Notes under the pieces: model-generated
Databases searched by the model: none
Told to the model about the DNA's origin: nothing
The model's input: the letters and a program-made list of their open reading frames with translations, nothing else
Made by a program: the position numbers and the translations under genes
Shown: positions 1-9,279 of the stretch, piece after piece
Layout: every line of letters begins with the position of its first letter
Position numbering within the stretch: position 1 is the stretch's first letter
Assembly: GCF_000828615.1 (NCBI RefSeq)
Contig: NZ_AP012273.1
Span: 2,418,001 to 2,482,000 of the forward strand
Source of the DNA: Thiolapillus brandeum
GTDB taxonomy: Bacteria; Pseudomonadota; Gammaproteobacteria; Chromatiales; Chromatiaceae
DNA length: 64,000 nt
Reading direction: 5' to 3'

Positions 1-1652
1 GTCTGCATGCGCTTGCAACCCCAGTACTCCAGCAAACCATCACTGGCCTTGTTGGCGTAGATAACCACGCCGGGCTGATTGATGCGTAGTACCGGCAGGG
101 GGCTTTCCCCGGGGAAGGCCGCCAGGCTGGTGATCTCCTGGGCCTGGCGCTTGCGCTCGGAAATGTCGCGGATATAGGTGGTGAAAAACAGATGATTCTC
201 CAGCATCACCGGCTTGATCGCCACTTCCACGGGAAACAGCTTTCCATCCTTGCGGCATGCGGTAAGGGTCCGCAGCACGGGAGCGGCATCGCCTTCATGT
301 TCCTCCAGGCAATCAAAGAGCTGGGCATTGAAGGCCTGGCGGGATCCCTTGTCGAACACCAGCTCGTCCAGGGAGTGCCCAAGAGCCTCCTCCCGGCGGT
401 AACCGAAGGTATTCTCGGCGGTGGGATTGAAATCCACGATATGGCCCGCCTGATCTATAGTGACGATGGGATCCAGGGAAGCATCCAGCACGGCGGTCTT
501 CAGGGCTTCCCGCTCCTGGATCTCCGCAGTATAGCGGGCGCGCATTTCCTCCCGCGCTTTCATCACCGCCTGGGTAAAACTGCGGATCCAGTCTTCCATG
601 ATAAGCAACTGGTTGCCGCCCCTGGGGGTAGGATGCTCGATGTGCAGGGCACGGCTGGAGAAATTGGCCACACGCCGCAACAGGCGGTTGATGCGGCTGG
701 ACACCAGGATGAACAACAGCACGAAGATCAGACCCACGATGGCTGCGCCGGTGAGGCGGTGGCGGCGCTCCACGGCGATGATGCTCTGGCGGGTGGCTTC
801 CACGACATCCCGGGAAATCAGAGTGGCGAACAACAGATTGACCGGAGAGTTGCCATACTCGAAAAAAGACTGGGCGGTAATCACGTAATCAGATTTCAGC
901 TTTCCTATCATGGCCCCCACCAGGGCTTCACTGCTGTGGCTGGCCGCAAGTATGACCTGGCTCTCGCCATCCACCAGAGCCACAGTGGTCTCGGAAGTGC
1001 TGGCGCGCTGCTGGGAGGCATCCAGGAAAGCACCGTCGATGCGCACCAGCAATACCAGGGAACCCATCAGGTTGTAACTGGCATCCTCCACAGGTTCGGC
1101 AATGAGCATGTACAGTTTTCCATCCAGGCGGGTAATGTAGGCCGTCTGGCGCGTATCCGCCAGGGCATGCTGGAGCTCAGAGGCCGTTTCCCTGGGCAAG
1201 GCCTGATTTCCCAACTGATAGACCTCGCGGATTTGTCCATCGACGTCCGTGAGCAGGGCGTGGCTGGGCTTCACGGGCAATCCGTCGATCGCCGATGCAG
1301 GCAGCCATACAGGAGGGGTCTTCCGGTACAGGCGTGGTTCCTTGTCATCATCATTGGAGAACCAGAATACCGGTTCCAGATAATCCGCCATGCGCCGGTG
1401 GCTGGCCAGCAACCGGGTGGTGCTCACATAGGATTGGGTAAAGCTGTCAAAACGCGCCAGTGATTCGCTGGCACGGGTCTCCAGCTGCCCCTGCAATTCC
1501 TTGTCGAAGATGTTGCCAATAGCCCGGGTTTGAATGGGATCGATAACAATCCACATGGCCGCCGCCGTGAGCAGGCCAAACAGGGCCGCCAGCACCGGCA
1601 TGGGCACCCGGCGCAACAGGTTTCGCAGATAGGCACGGCGGGGTCTGTGCAT
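1..1652 (-). CDS. Membrane sensor protein with PAS domains (3' end outside window)
   Basis: Reads in from an ATG at 1650-1652 and stays open to the window edge, so about 550 residues are seen and the output domain is missing. A hydrophobic helix near residues 17-36 and a second near residues 295-315 flank a roughly 250-residue periplasmic sensing region. After the second helix come a short linker, a full PAS domain with PAC tail (starting at the AVLDASLDPIVTIDQAGHI stretch, ending in RDISERKR) and the start of a second PAS domain. This layout is that of a ligand-sensing histidine kinase or diguanylate cyclase/phosphodiesterase; the visible part cannot tell which. The ligand is unknown. It is divergent from the RDD gene, with about 310 bp between them. 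Confidence 0.8.
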   Translation of the reverse strand, partial: MHRPRRAYLRNLLRRVPMPVLAALFGLLTAAAMWIVIDPIQTRAIGNIFDKELQGQLETRASESLARFDSFTQSYVSTTRLLASHRRMADYLEPVFWFSNDDDKEPRLYRKTPPVWLPASAIDGLPVKPSHALLTDVDGQIREVYQLGNQALPRETASELQHALADTRQTAYITRLDGKLYMLIAEPVEDASYNLMGSLVLLVRIDGAFLDASQQRASTSETTVALVDGESQVILAASHSSEALVGAMIGKLKSDYVITAQSFFEYGNSPVNLLFATLISRDVVEATRQSIIAVERRHRLTGAAIVGLIFVLLFILVSSRINRLLRRVANFSSRALHIEHPTPRGGNQLLIMEDWIRSFTQAVMKAREEMRARYTAEIQEREALKTAVLDASLDPIVTIDQAGHIVDFNPTAENTFGYRREEALGHSLDELVFDKGSRQAFNAQLFDCLEEHEGDAAPVLRTLTACRKDGKLFPVEVAIKPVMLENHLFFTTYIRDISERKRQAQEITSLAAFPGESPLPVLRINQPGVVIYANKASDGLLEYWGCKRMQ

Positions 1653-1965
1653 GTTTCAATCTTAACCCGGATATTTCACCGGAATCCGGAATTTTCCCGG
1701 AGAGATTTTTGTCCGGGTCGTTCGAATCGGCAATAGTCGATGTCATTCATCGGCTTGCAGACGATTCGGGCGAGGCCGGGCGAAAAGATCCCGGGAAAAA
1801 CCGGATAGCGTGGTGGTAACAAACTGTAATCTGGCCAACATGCATATAACCATTTGTTTTCACCGACAAATCACGGAAATTTTCAGCGGTCTGGTGAAAC
1901 ATCCGGGTAAACCTATTGACCCGCATGACTACTATGAAACCGCCATAGCCGGTAAACTTGCACTC
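1653..1965. other. Intergenic region between the divergent sensor and RDD genes
   Basis: 313 bp that should hold the promoters for both divergent genes. An in-frame extension of the RDD reading frame begins at 1810 but its residues do not resemble the family, so I treat it as non-coding. No convincing promoter pair, hairpin or small RNA was recognised. Confidence 0.4.
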
Positions 1966-2436
1966 ATGAGTGAAAACAGTGCAGATCTCAGCAACGCAGC
2001 CGTTCCCGGTCTGTTCCGGCGGCTGGCAGCCATCATTTATGACGCCGTACTGGTGTTGGCCCTGATGGCGGCGGCCTTTACCATCGTTTACCTGCCCCTG
2101 GCCAAGGGACTGGGATGGACGGACATCAACCAATACCCCCTGTATAAGCACCTCCTGACCGCATGGATGCTGGCCGTGGGCATCGGATTTCACCTGTGGT
2201 TCTGGACCCACGGTGGCCAGACTCTGGGCATGCGTGCCTGGCGTATGCGCCTGTTCTCCGCAGATGGCGCCAAAGTCAGCCTGAAACAGGCCCTGATCCG
2301 TTACGCCGTGGCCATCGTCTCTCTTGCCGCTGCTGGCCTGGGATTCCTGTGGATACTCTGGGACAAGGACAAGCGCGCCTGGCATGACATGGCCTCCGGC
2401 ACCCGCCTGGTGCTGGTGGATCCCAACCGGAGCTGA
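1966..2436 (+). CDS. RDD family membrane protein
   Basis: 156 residues, the usual size for a single RDD domain. The N-terminal signature PGLFRRLAAIIYDAVLVLAL carries the Arg and the Asp inside the first membrane segment that name the family. Three or four hydrophobic segments follow, with the typical GGQTLGMRAWRMRL loop and the end motif DKDKRAWHDMASGTRLV. RDD proteins are inner-membrane proteins of largely unknown role; some have been linked to ion transport. The start chosen (MSENSADL) gives the normal family N-terminus. The stop is 2 bp before the start of the next gene, so the two are probably co-transcribed, although their products have no obvious shared task. Confidence 0.85.
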   Translation: MSENSADLSNAAVPGLFRRLAAIIYDAVLVLALMAAAFTIVYLPLAKGLGWTDINQYPLYKHLLTAWMLAVGIGFHLWFWTHGGQTLGMRAWRMRLFSADGAKVSLKQALIRYAVAIVSLAAAGLGFLWILWDKDKRAWHDMASGTRLVLVDPNRS

Positions 2437-2438
2437 AC

Positions 2439-4232
2439 ATGAGACCTCTGCATTTCCTGCTCGTACTGCTGGCCCTGCAGGCAGGAAATGCCCCGGCCAC
2501 GCCGGTACGCATCGACGACGATAGCTGGCGACATCCCGTGCATCGCCCCCTGCCCATTATCGATGGCCAGCGTTCCCTTACGCCGGTACTCAGAACACCA
2601 TCCCCCGGCATCAGCATCACTGAAGGCGACGACTGGAGCCTGCCTGCCTGGAGCCAGCCCCTCGACGATCGGCGTTTCTATTCCGAGGAGAGCACCAGCT
2701 CCGATCATGTCAACGTGCATGTCATCGACATCAGCTGGCGCCAGATCAATCCCTCCCCCGGCATATTTTCCATGACGGATACCGGCAGCGCGGCAGGCAT
2801 GAACTTCCCTTCCCTGCACGACCAGCTGGCTCAGGGCGGCCCCTACTGGCTGCGCATCTGGGTGACCGGGGAAGACTGGGCGCCGACCTGGGTGAAAAGC
2901 GATTGCGGCATCACCACCACCTGGCTGGATCATGACGGCCAGGCCCGGCACCTGCCCATCTGGAACGACTGTGTCTGGGGCCATGCAAAAGCCATGTTCC
3001 GTCAGGTCCTGCGCACCTGGAATCTTGCAGCCGACCCCGACATGCAATTCCTCCAGGTTCCCGGGGGGTTCTATTACACGGAATTCGATTTCGACATCCC
3101 CTTCCAGGCCGCCGCCAGCGGGGATCTGGACTTCGCCACCTTCGACAACTGGTTTCACCAGGCCATGGCGGACCTGGCAGCCATTGCCAACGGCGAAAAC
3201 AACGACCCGGCGGATGACTACGCCTGGAAGCTGGTGTACACGGGGGAAGACTATCCTTTCGACGACACCTGGAGCGGCGCCACCAACCTGTTCGCCCGGG
3301 ACGCCGTGCTGGCCGGCATGGGCATACGCAACGGCATCACCGAACTGTTCAACTTCCACCTCAACCACACCCCCGCTTATGGGGCGGCCATTGCCGAGGA
3401 TGGCCATATCGTTATCGATGAGGATTGGCCGCTACTGCGGGACAAGCGCATCATTGGCGCTGAAAACGAGTGTTACAACGCCTGTGGCTACCATGTATCC
3501 GATCTTTACTACAGCATCAGGATGTCCAATCTCAAGGCCCTGCAGATGCGCACCAAACGGTTGTACGTGGTACCCCAGGACAGCTATCTGTCCAGCTATC
3601 CGGAACACTGGACCTGGGTTCGGCACGAACTGGGCAAGCAGCGTGAGAATGCCCCTGACGCCTGGGTGGCCCTGCGCACCGCCCAGGACAAGTACTGGAT
3701 AGACGACACCAGCCATACCTGGAACGGCGCCCCCTGGATACACAACCTGGAGCGCTGGCTGGTGCAGAATGACGTGGGCAGCGACGGCATGACCCGAAAA
3801 GGCACGGACCACCGGGTGAACGAAGTGGATGCCGACAACGGCGAATCCTGGGAGGGCCGCCGGACGGATCATGCCTCGGGTCAGGACTACTTCTATTTCT
3901 TCGTGGACGATGTGTTCGCCAACGACCCCGGCCAGCAATGGCAACTCAAGGTCACTTATGTGGACACCGGCAACAGCAGCTGGCGGGTGGAATACACCAG
4001 CGGCAGCTCACTGATAGAAAGCGATCCCGTGCCCCGCACCAACAGCGGCCTGGTGAAAACCGCCACCATCGACCTCCCCGGCGCCCGCTTCGACAACGGG
4101 CTGCCCAACAGCGCAGACTTCCGCATCTACAACGGCGGCAGTGACGACCTGGAGATCCGTTTCGTGCGGCTCATCAGGCGGCATCCGCCGGCAGCACAGG
4201 TAGTGTTTGCCGACGGTTTCGAATCCCCTTGA
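2439..4232 (+). CDS. Secreted glycoside-hydrolase-like protein with C-terminal DGFE tail
   Basis: 597 residues with a clear signal peptide (hydrophobic LHFLLVLLALQAG, cleavage near residue 21). The middle resembles a TIM-barrel glycosidase of the GH42/beta-galactosidase kind: IDISWRQINPSPGIFSM, then WLRIWVTGEDWAPTWV, FYYTEFDFDIPF and KLVYTGEDYPFDD, with acidic residues at barrel-strand ends that could be catalytic. The last 150 residues look like a beta-rich carbohydrate-binding-type module. The protein ends in VVFADGFESP; a similar F-x-DGFE ending occurs, as far as I recall, on other secreted gammaproteobacterial proteins and might be a sorting or processing tag. The substrate is unknown. 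It follows the RDD gene by 2 bp and is followed by a group of hairpin repeats. Confidence 0.6.
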   Translation: MRPLHFLLVLLALQAGNAPATPVRIDDDSWRHPVHRPLPIIDGQRSLTPVLRTPSPGISITEGDDWSLPAWSQPLDDRRFYSEESTSSDHVNVHVIDISWRQINPSPGIFSMTDTGSAAGMNFPSLHDQLAQGGPYWLRIWVTGEDWAPTWVKSDCGITTTWLDHDGQARHLPIWNDCVWGHAKAMFRQVLRTWNLAADPDMQFLQVPGGFYYTEFDFDIPFQAAASGDLDFATFDNWFHQAMADLAAIANGENNDPADDYAWKLVYTGEDYPFDDTWSGATNLFARDAVLAGMGIRNGITELFNFHLNHTPAYGAAIAEDGHIVIDEDWPLLRDKRIIGAENECYNACGYHVSDLYYSIRMSNLKALQMRTKRLYVVPQDSYLSSYPEHWTWVRHELGKQRENAPDAWVALRTAQDKYWIDDTSHTWNGAPWIHNLERWLVQNDVGSDGMTRKGTDHRVNEVDADNGESWEGRRTDHASGQDYFYFFVDDVFANDPGQQWQLKVTYVDTGNSSWRVEYTSGSSLIESDPVPRTNSGLVKTATIDLPGARFDNGLPNSADFRIYNGGSDDLEIRFVRLIRRHPPAAQVVFADGFESP

Positions 4233-4234
4233 CG

Positions 4235-4261
4235 GGGTGCACTGAGCTTGAGAAACGTACC
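4235..4261. repeat. Dispersed repeat unit B, copy 1
   Basis: GGGTGCACTGAGCTTGAGAA followed by ACGTACC, imperfectly palindromic (GGGTGC... against ...GTACC). The same unit recurs at 40224-40250, with 20 of 27 positions identical by eye. It starts immediately after the stop codon of the upstream secreted protein. Confidence 0.65.
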
Positions 4262-4284
4262 AGGGTGGCCAGGACTCAACCCCT

Positions 4285-4315
4285 GGTGCAATTCGCGGGG
4301 CTCATGGCACCCTAC
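4285..4315. repeat. Dispersed repeat unit A, copy 1
   Basis: Inverted-repeat unit beginning GGTGCAATTCGCG and ending ATGGCACCCTAC. A near-identical copy lies at 40172-40202, where the ends GGTGCAAT and ATTGCACC pair perfectly. It resembles the short GGTGCAAT...GCACCCTAC repeats scattered through many gammaproteobacterial genomes between genes (recalled, not searched). Confidence 0.7.
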
Positions 4316-4337
4316 TCGCTACAGCCCCAAACATTCC

Positions 4338-4366
4338 GTAGGCTGGGTTAAGGAAGGAAACCCACC
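4338..4366. repeat. Related hairpin repeat (GTAGGCTGGGTT type)
   Basis: GTAGGCTGGGTTAAGG followed by a stretch ending AAACCCACC; TGGGTT pairs with AACCCA. It has the same general design as unit A and lies in the convergent gap between the secreted protein and rhlE. It may double as a terminator for either gene, although there is no T-run. Confidence 0.5.
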
Positions 4367-4405
4367 AAAGGCTGACGCATCCATGCCATTCACGATGCAG
4401 GTGAA

Positions 4406-5707
4406 TCAGGCCCGGGCAGAGCGTTGCCGATTGCCACGACCCCTGCCACCCGGTGCTGCGCCACGCTTCTGGCCACGAGGCCCCTTGCCTGCGCCACGTC
4501 CAGGCTTTGCAGAACGCCCGCCCCTGTTGCCACGGCCATTCTGTATGGGCTCGGCCTTGATGGACGGATCCGGCTCGTAACCTTCCAGCACCACGCTGGG
4601 TACCGGCTTTTTCAGCAGGCGCTCGATATCCTTGAGCAGCTTGTGCTCGTCCACGCAGACCAGGGAGACCGCCTCACCTTCGTTACCGGCCCGGCCGGTA
4701 CGGCCGATGCGGTGCACGTAGTCCTCGGGGACGTTGGGCAGCTCGAAGTTGACCACGTGGGGCAACTGGTCGATATCCAGGCCCCGGGCAGCGATATCCG
4801 TCGCCACCAGCACCCGCACATCACCATTCTTGAAACCGGCGAGAGCCCGGGTGCGGGCGCCCTGGCTCTTGTTGCCGTGAATGGCCGCGGCGGTCAGACC
4901 GTCCTTCTCCAGCTGCTGGGCCAGGCGGTTGGCGCCATGCTTGGTGCGGGTGAAGACCAGCACCTGACGCCAGTTGCGGGAGCCGATCAGGTGGCTCAGG
5001 AGTTCACGTTTGCGGCGCTTGTCCACGGGATGAACCACCTGTTCGATGCGTTCCGCCGTGGTATTGCGCTGGGCCACTTCGATGAGCTCGGGCTGGTTGA
5101 GCAGGCGGTGGGCCAGCTCCTTGATTTCCCGCGAGAAGGTGGCTGAGAACAGCAGGTTCTGCCGCTGGCTGTTGTCCGGCAGCAATGCGAGCACTTTACG
5201 GATATCATGAATGAAACCCATGTCCAACATGCGGTCGGCTTCATCCAGCACCAGGATTTCCACTCGGGACAGATCCACGGTCTTCTGACTGACATGATCC
5301 AGCAGGCGTCCCGGTGTCGCCACCAGTACATCCACGCCCCGGCGCAACTTGTCAATCTGGGGATTGATCTTCACCCCGCCGAATACGACGGCAGAGCGCA
5401 GATTCAGATGGCGGCCATAGATTTCCACGCTTTCCCCCACCTGGGCGGCCAGCTCACGGGTCGGAGCCAGTATCAAACAGCGTACCGGGCGTTTGCCCTT
5501 GGGCAGGGGCGTCTCACTCAGACGTTGCAACAGGGGTAGAGTAAAGCCCGCGGTCTTGCCGGTGCCCGTCTGGGCGCCAGCCATGACATCCTTTCCCTGG
5601 AGTATTGTGGGAATGGCTTTTTTCTGGATGGGAGTAGGTTGGGTATAGCCCTGATCGCTTACCGCGCGCAGGAGTTCGGCTCTCAGGCCGAGAGTATCGA
5701 ATGACAT
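4406..5707 (-). CDS. rhlE: DEAD-box ATP-dependent RNA helicase RhlE
   Basis: 433 residues with all helicase motifs in order: Q motif [11 protein letters not shown] (22-32), Walker A AQTGTGKT (45-52), PTRELA (82-87), DEAD (155-158), SAT (188-190), [12 protein letters not shown] (301-312) and HRIGRTGR (332-339). The short opening MSFDTLGL and the absence of a long RNA-binding domain fit RhlE rather than DbpA, SrmB or RhlB. The C-terminus is a low-complexity Arg/Gly-rich tail (about residues 395-433) that probably binds RNA. RhlE acts in ribosome assembly and RNA turnover in the cytoplasm. It stands alone and converges with the gene to its left across the hairpin repeats. Confidence 0.93.
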   Translation of the reverse strand: MSFDTLGLRAELLRAVSDQGYTQPTPIQKKAIPTILQGKDVMAGAQTGTGKTAGFTLPLLQRLSETPLPKGKRPVRCLILAPTRELAAQVGESVEIYGRHLNLRSAVVFGGVKINPQIDKLRRGVDVLVATPGRLLDHVSQKTVDLSRVEILVLDEADRMLDMGFIHDIRKVLALLPDNSQRQNLLFSATFSREIKELAHRLLNQPELIEVAQRNTTAERIEQVVHPVDKRRKRELLSHLIGSRNWRQVLVFTRTKHGANRLAQQLEKDGLTAAAIHGNKSQGARTRALAGFKNGDVRVLVATDIAARGLDIDQLPHVVNFELPNVPEDYVHRIGRTGRAGNEGEAVSLVCVDEHKLLKDIERLLKKPVPSVVLEGYEPDPSIKAEPIQNGRGNRGGRSAKPGRGAGKGPRGQKRGAAPGGRGRGNRQRSARA

Positions 5708-5984
5708 GGGATATAGGTTTCCAGTCTTGCCCTCTCTGCTATATGGCAGGAGCCGGTTCGGGCTGGATAAGGGTTTCTTTCAAAGCAGATTGCTCAAGAA
5801 GTTCCGCGCGAAAATCGCATGAACGCCAACCGGAAAGGCGCTCGAGAAGGCGGCAGTATAACAGAAACCCCTGATATGAGAACATCCGATTGCACCTGAA
5901 CCGGGCGGGCGCCATGGCATCGGGAGAAGCTTCGACCATTTCGTTATACTGACAGGACATCCAAACCCTGCCTGTGAGCCTTTC

Positions 5985-6446
5985 ATGCCCATTCATACCC
6001 TCTGGGTCGACGCCGATGCCTGCCCGGTCGTGATCAAGGAAATCCTCTACCGGGCCGCCAACCGGCTCAAGCTTCCCCTGGTGCTGGTGGCCAACCAGCC
6101 CCTGCAGACGCCACCCTCCCATTACATCCGCTCGGTACAGGTCTCTCAGGGATTTGATGTGGCAGACAACTATATCGTGCAACAGGTGCAAACGGGCGAC
6201 CTGGTGATCACGGCAGACATTCCCCTGGCTGATGAAGTAATCAGCAAGGGTTGTACAGCGCTCAGTCCCAGAGGAGATCTCTATACGAAAGAGAATATCC
6301 GCCAGCGACTGAATATGCGGGATTTCATGGATACCCTGCGCAGCAGCGGGGTGAACACAGGTGGTCCGCCACCACTCGACCAGGGAGACCGTCAGGCTTT
6401 TGCCAATCAGCTGGACAGGCTGTTGCAAAAAAATCAAAAGGAATAA
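5985..6446 (+). CDS. YaiI/YqxD family protein (DUF188)
   Basis: 153 residues, the full family length. It has the hallmark N-terminus [20 protein letters not shown], the [22 protein letters not shown] centre and the end region [20 protein letters not shown]. The acidic pairs VDAD and TADIPLA suggest a PIN/NYN-like nuclease fold, but no activity is established for the family. It is monocistronic, with 277 bp upstream separating it from divergent rhlE; it converges on pyk. Confidence 0.9.
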   Translation: MPIHTLWVDADACPVVIKEILYRAANRLKLPLVLVANQPLQTPPSHYIRSVQVSQGFDVADNYIVQQVQTGDLVITADIPLADEVISKGCTALSPRGDLYTKENIRQRLNMRDFMDTLRSSGVNTGGPPPLDQGDRQAFANQLDRLLQKNQKE

Positions 6447-6577
6447 ACCGCCTGACTGTTTTCCGAAAGACCGGTTCCCGCCGCAAAAAATGCCGACCTG
6501 AGCATGTATCCGGCAGACAACCCGTTCACGGCAACAAGGGAAGCCCGGATCTATTTGGCAGCCTGGTCAAAGTCTTC

Positions 6578-7990
6578 TCAGTCCAGCGCCGCTATTTCCA
6601 TGCGATAGGTGGCATCGGGGTGTTCCGGCGAAGGCCCCTGGGTCAATACCGCCGCACCGGTGCGGTAGCCCTGCTCCCTCAGCCAGGCCCGGCAGAAAGG
6701 CGTCCAGTCTTCATATTCCTGATCGACCTTTACCGGATATACCCCCCGGGAAAACTGCAGGTTCTGGCAGCTGGCATGCTGGCTGCTGAAGGCGGTTATC
6801 CACACCGGCAGGCGGTAACGGGCGATAGTTCTCGCCGTAGCGCCCGAGCGGGTTGGCACTACCACTTGCGGCTGTCTCATGGCAAAAACCACCTGTTGTA
6901 CGCACTCGGCGATCAGGTCCACAGCGCTGGTCTCCTCGAACAGTCGTCTGCGTTCTTCCGGTGTTGGTGCGGGCATTTTGGCCTCGGTGTCTCTGGCGAT
7001 CCGGGCCAGCATTTCCACCGACTCCAGCGGATAGCGACCCACAGCAGATTCCGCCGACAGCATGACGGCGTCGGTACCATCGATGATGGCGTTGGCCACG
7101 TCCGTTGCTTCGGCCCGGGTGGGCAGACGGCTTTCCGTCATGGACTCCAGCATCTGGGTGGCAGTAATAACAGGCTTGCCCGATTCGATAGCCTTGCGCA
7201 TCAGTTCTTTTTGCACCATCGCAATGCCGGACAGGGGAATCTCCACGCCCAGATCACCCCGGGCAATCATGATCCCGTCCGACGCATCCAGTATCCCTTC
7301 AAGGTTGTCCAGCGCACTCTTGCGCTCGATCTTGGATATCACGAAGGCCTGCCGACCCATGTCGTCCATAGCGGCGCGCAATTCATGGATATCGGAAGCT
7401 GACGACACGAATGACTGGCTAACGGCATCCACGCCCTGGGAGAGTGCGTATTCCAGGCAATCCCGATCATGGGGGGTGAAGGCACTGAAGCCCAGATTGA
7501 TGCCTGGCAGATTCAGCCCCTTATGCGACGACAGTTCCCCACCAGCCTGCACCTGGCAAAGCACATCATTGCCATCCACCCTGATCACTTCCAGGGAGAT
7601 GAGACCATCGTTGAGATACAGATGCGCACCGGGTTTCACAATGGCAGGCAATTGAGGCAGACTCACCGATACACGGTGACGGTCACCCATTACCGTATCC
7701 GTGGTCAGGATGATTTCATCACCACGCACCAGCTGGACCGCATCCTGCATTTCCCCGACGCGAATCTTGGGCCCGGGAAGATCGGCCATAATGGCCAGGC
7801 GTCTGCCAGTGGTTTCGGCTGCCTGGCGCAACAAGCGGATGTTTCTGCCATGTGAATCGAAATCACCATGGGAAAAGTTCAGCCGCGCCACATTCATGCC
7901 GGCTTCCAGCAGGGCCTGCATCTTTTCCAGGGAATTGGAAGCCGGGCCAATGGTGGCGATGATTCGGGTCTTGTTACCGGGTGGATTCAC
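6578..7990 (-). CDS. pyk: Pyruvate kinase
   Basis: 470 residues, the usual bacterial length without an extra C-terminal domain. Visible motifs: KTRIIATIGPAS at the N-terminus, NVARLNFSHG, FVISKIER (catalytic Lys), IMIARGDLGVEI (metal and substrate binding) and VITATQMLESM followed by PTRAEATDVANAIIDGTDA. It converts phosphoenolpyruvate and ADP to pyruvate and ATP. The start is GTG, overlapping the TGA of the upstream TAXI gene in a GTGA junction, so translation is likely coupled. It is the last gene of a pabB / TAXI / pyk operon. Confidence 0.95.
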   Translation of the reverse strand: MNPPGNKTRIIATIGPASNSLEKMQALLEAGMNVARLNFSHGDFDSHGRNIRLLRQAAETTGRRLAIMADLPGPKIRVGEMQDAVQLVRGDEIILTTDTVMGDRHRVSVSLPQLPAIVKPGAHLYLNDGLISLEVIRVDGNDVLCQVQAGGELSSHKGLNLPGINLGFSAFTPHDRDCLEYALSQGVDAVSQSFVSSASDIHELRAAMDDMGRQAFVISKIERKSALDNLEGILDASDGIMIARGDLGVEIPLSGIAMVQKELMRKAIESGKPVITATQMLESMTESRLPTRAEATDVANAIIDGTDAVMLSAESAVGRYPLESVEMLARIARDTEAKMPAPTPEERRRLFEETSAVDLIAECVQQVVFAMRQPQVVVPTRSGATARTIARYRLPVWITAFSSQHASCQNLQFSRGVYPVKVDQEYEDWTPFCRAWLREQGYRTGAAVLTQGPSPEHPDATYRMEIAALD

Positions 7991-9279
7991 GATGAGGAAG
8001 GCTCCTGCAGCTTTTGCCGCACAAAATCGATATGCAGACGCAAGTGGTAGAGCTGGTAGGCAAATGACAGGGGAACCACTACATCACGCACCTCGCGTTC
8101 AAGCTCATCCAGCTTTCCCAGATAGGCCAGTTTTTCCCGGGGGGATGCTTTGAGGACATTCCGGTCCACCTCCTGCAGTTCTTCATACCAGCGGTAGATG
8201 CGCGCCCGCATGCGCCACCGGTACAGGGGCGGAACAACCTTGAACAAAGGCAGCAGCAAGCCCAGCAGGGGCAGGATCATGATCTTGGTCCGATCCAGCA
8301 GGGAAGCGGCCCAGAAAGGCAGAAACCGCTGCAGAAAAGGCGGGCCGTCGCGGAAGAATCGCTCCGCTTCCGTGCTCAGGGGAAAACTGGTGTGCCGGGG
8401 GCTGGGAAACTCCCCTTCACTGCTGAACCATCCCGCATCACGATGCACCTTGTCGATGACCTGCATCATCAGGGTGGCAATGGCCGGATGCAGATCTTCC
8501 TGGATGACGAGTTCAGAGGTTGCCGCCAGCAGGTGAATGTCCCGGGAGGGAATATTGGTGGCCAGATCCTCCGCCCCTTCGGGCAGGGTAAGCTCGACCA
8601 GGAAGGGATGCCGCCGCGCATAGGCTGTGGCTCTTTGAATATTCACCAGTTTCACCTGTGAATCATGCAGCAGCGAGGCCACACGCTCACTTTCGGGAGA
8701 GGCAACAAAAAATGCCACATCCACACTTCCGTCATGCAGACGCCTGGCCGCCTCTGCCGAATCTATGGAAAGCAGCTGCGCCTCATTGCCAGACAGCTGA
8801 TTCTCCTGCAACAACAACTCCACCAGAGCCCGGGTACCGGAGCCTTCGGGACCAATGGCCAGGCGCAAGCCTTTCATGCCGGTCAGTCGGTCGATATTCA
8901 TGTCTGAACGCTGAAACACCCACAGGGGTTCATAATACAGGCTGCCCAGGCTCTCCAAGTGCGTTCCAAGCTGCCCGGGCCTGGCCACACCGCCCTGTAC
9001 AAAAGCCATGTCCACCCGGCCTTCTGCCAACAGCCTCAGGTTGTCTACCGAACCATGGGTATCCACGATCTCCAGGGTGATCCCCTGCTTTGCCAGCAGC
9101 TTCTGATAGCGCCGCGCAAATTCATCGTATGCCCCCCCTTTTTCTCCACTTGCCATGAGAATATGGTCGGGAGGTGCAGGTTTTATGTACTGATAGGCCA
9201 GCATGAAACCCATCAACACCAGCAGCACCAAAGGCCCGTAAACAGCCAGCAGTTCCTTCCAACCCTGATTATCTTTCAT
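7987..9279 (-). CDS. Membrane-anchored TAXI-family substrate-binding receptor
   Basis: 430 residues. An N-terminal membrane helix (about 14-30) is followed by a TAXI-type binding domain with the HILMASGEKGGAYDEFARRY opening, GSVDNLRLLAEGRVDMAFVQGG and IGPEGSGTRALVELLL. A second membrane segment (about 335-355, KIMILPLLGLLLPLF) leads into a charged, mostly helical cytoplasmic tail of about 75 residues. Ordinary TAXI receptors are free periplasmic proteins working with a TRAP permease; no permease gene is next to this one. Its N- and C-terminal membrane segments suggest a receptor tied to the membrane, possibly signalling. Ligand unknown. It overlaps pabB by 11 bp upstream and pyk by 4 bp downstream. 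Confidence 0.8.
   Translation of the reverse strand: MKDNQGWKELLAVYGPLVLLVLMGFMLAYQYIKPAPPDHILMASGEKGGAYDEFARRYQKLLAKQGITLEIVDTHGSVDNLRLLAEGRVDMAFVQGGVARPGQLGTHLESLGSLYYEPLWVFQRSDMNIDRLTGMKGLRLAIGPEGSGTRALVELLLQENQLSGNEAQLLSIDSAEAARRLHDGSVDVAFFVASPESERVASLLHDSQVKLVNIQRATAYARRHPFLVELTLPEGAEDLATNIPSRDIHLLAATSELVIQEDLHPAIATLMMQVIDKVHRDAGWFSSEGEFPSPRHTSFPLSTEAERFFRDGPPFLQRFLPFWAASLLDRTKIMILPLLGLLLPLFKVVPPLYRWRMRARIYRWYEELQEVDRNVLKASPREKLAYLGKLDELEREVRDVVVPLSFAYQLYHLRLHIDFVRQKLQEPSSS

Noticed and set aside
192-1463. A 423-codon plus-strand frame opposite the PAS sensor
   Set aside because: The minus strand encodes PAS/PAC and membrane motifs; the plus frame has no recognisable features.
5739-6437. 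A 232-codon minus-strand frame opposite the YaiI-family gene
   Set aside because: The plus strand carries full DUF188 motifs; the minus frame has none.
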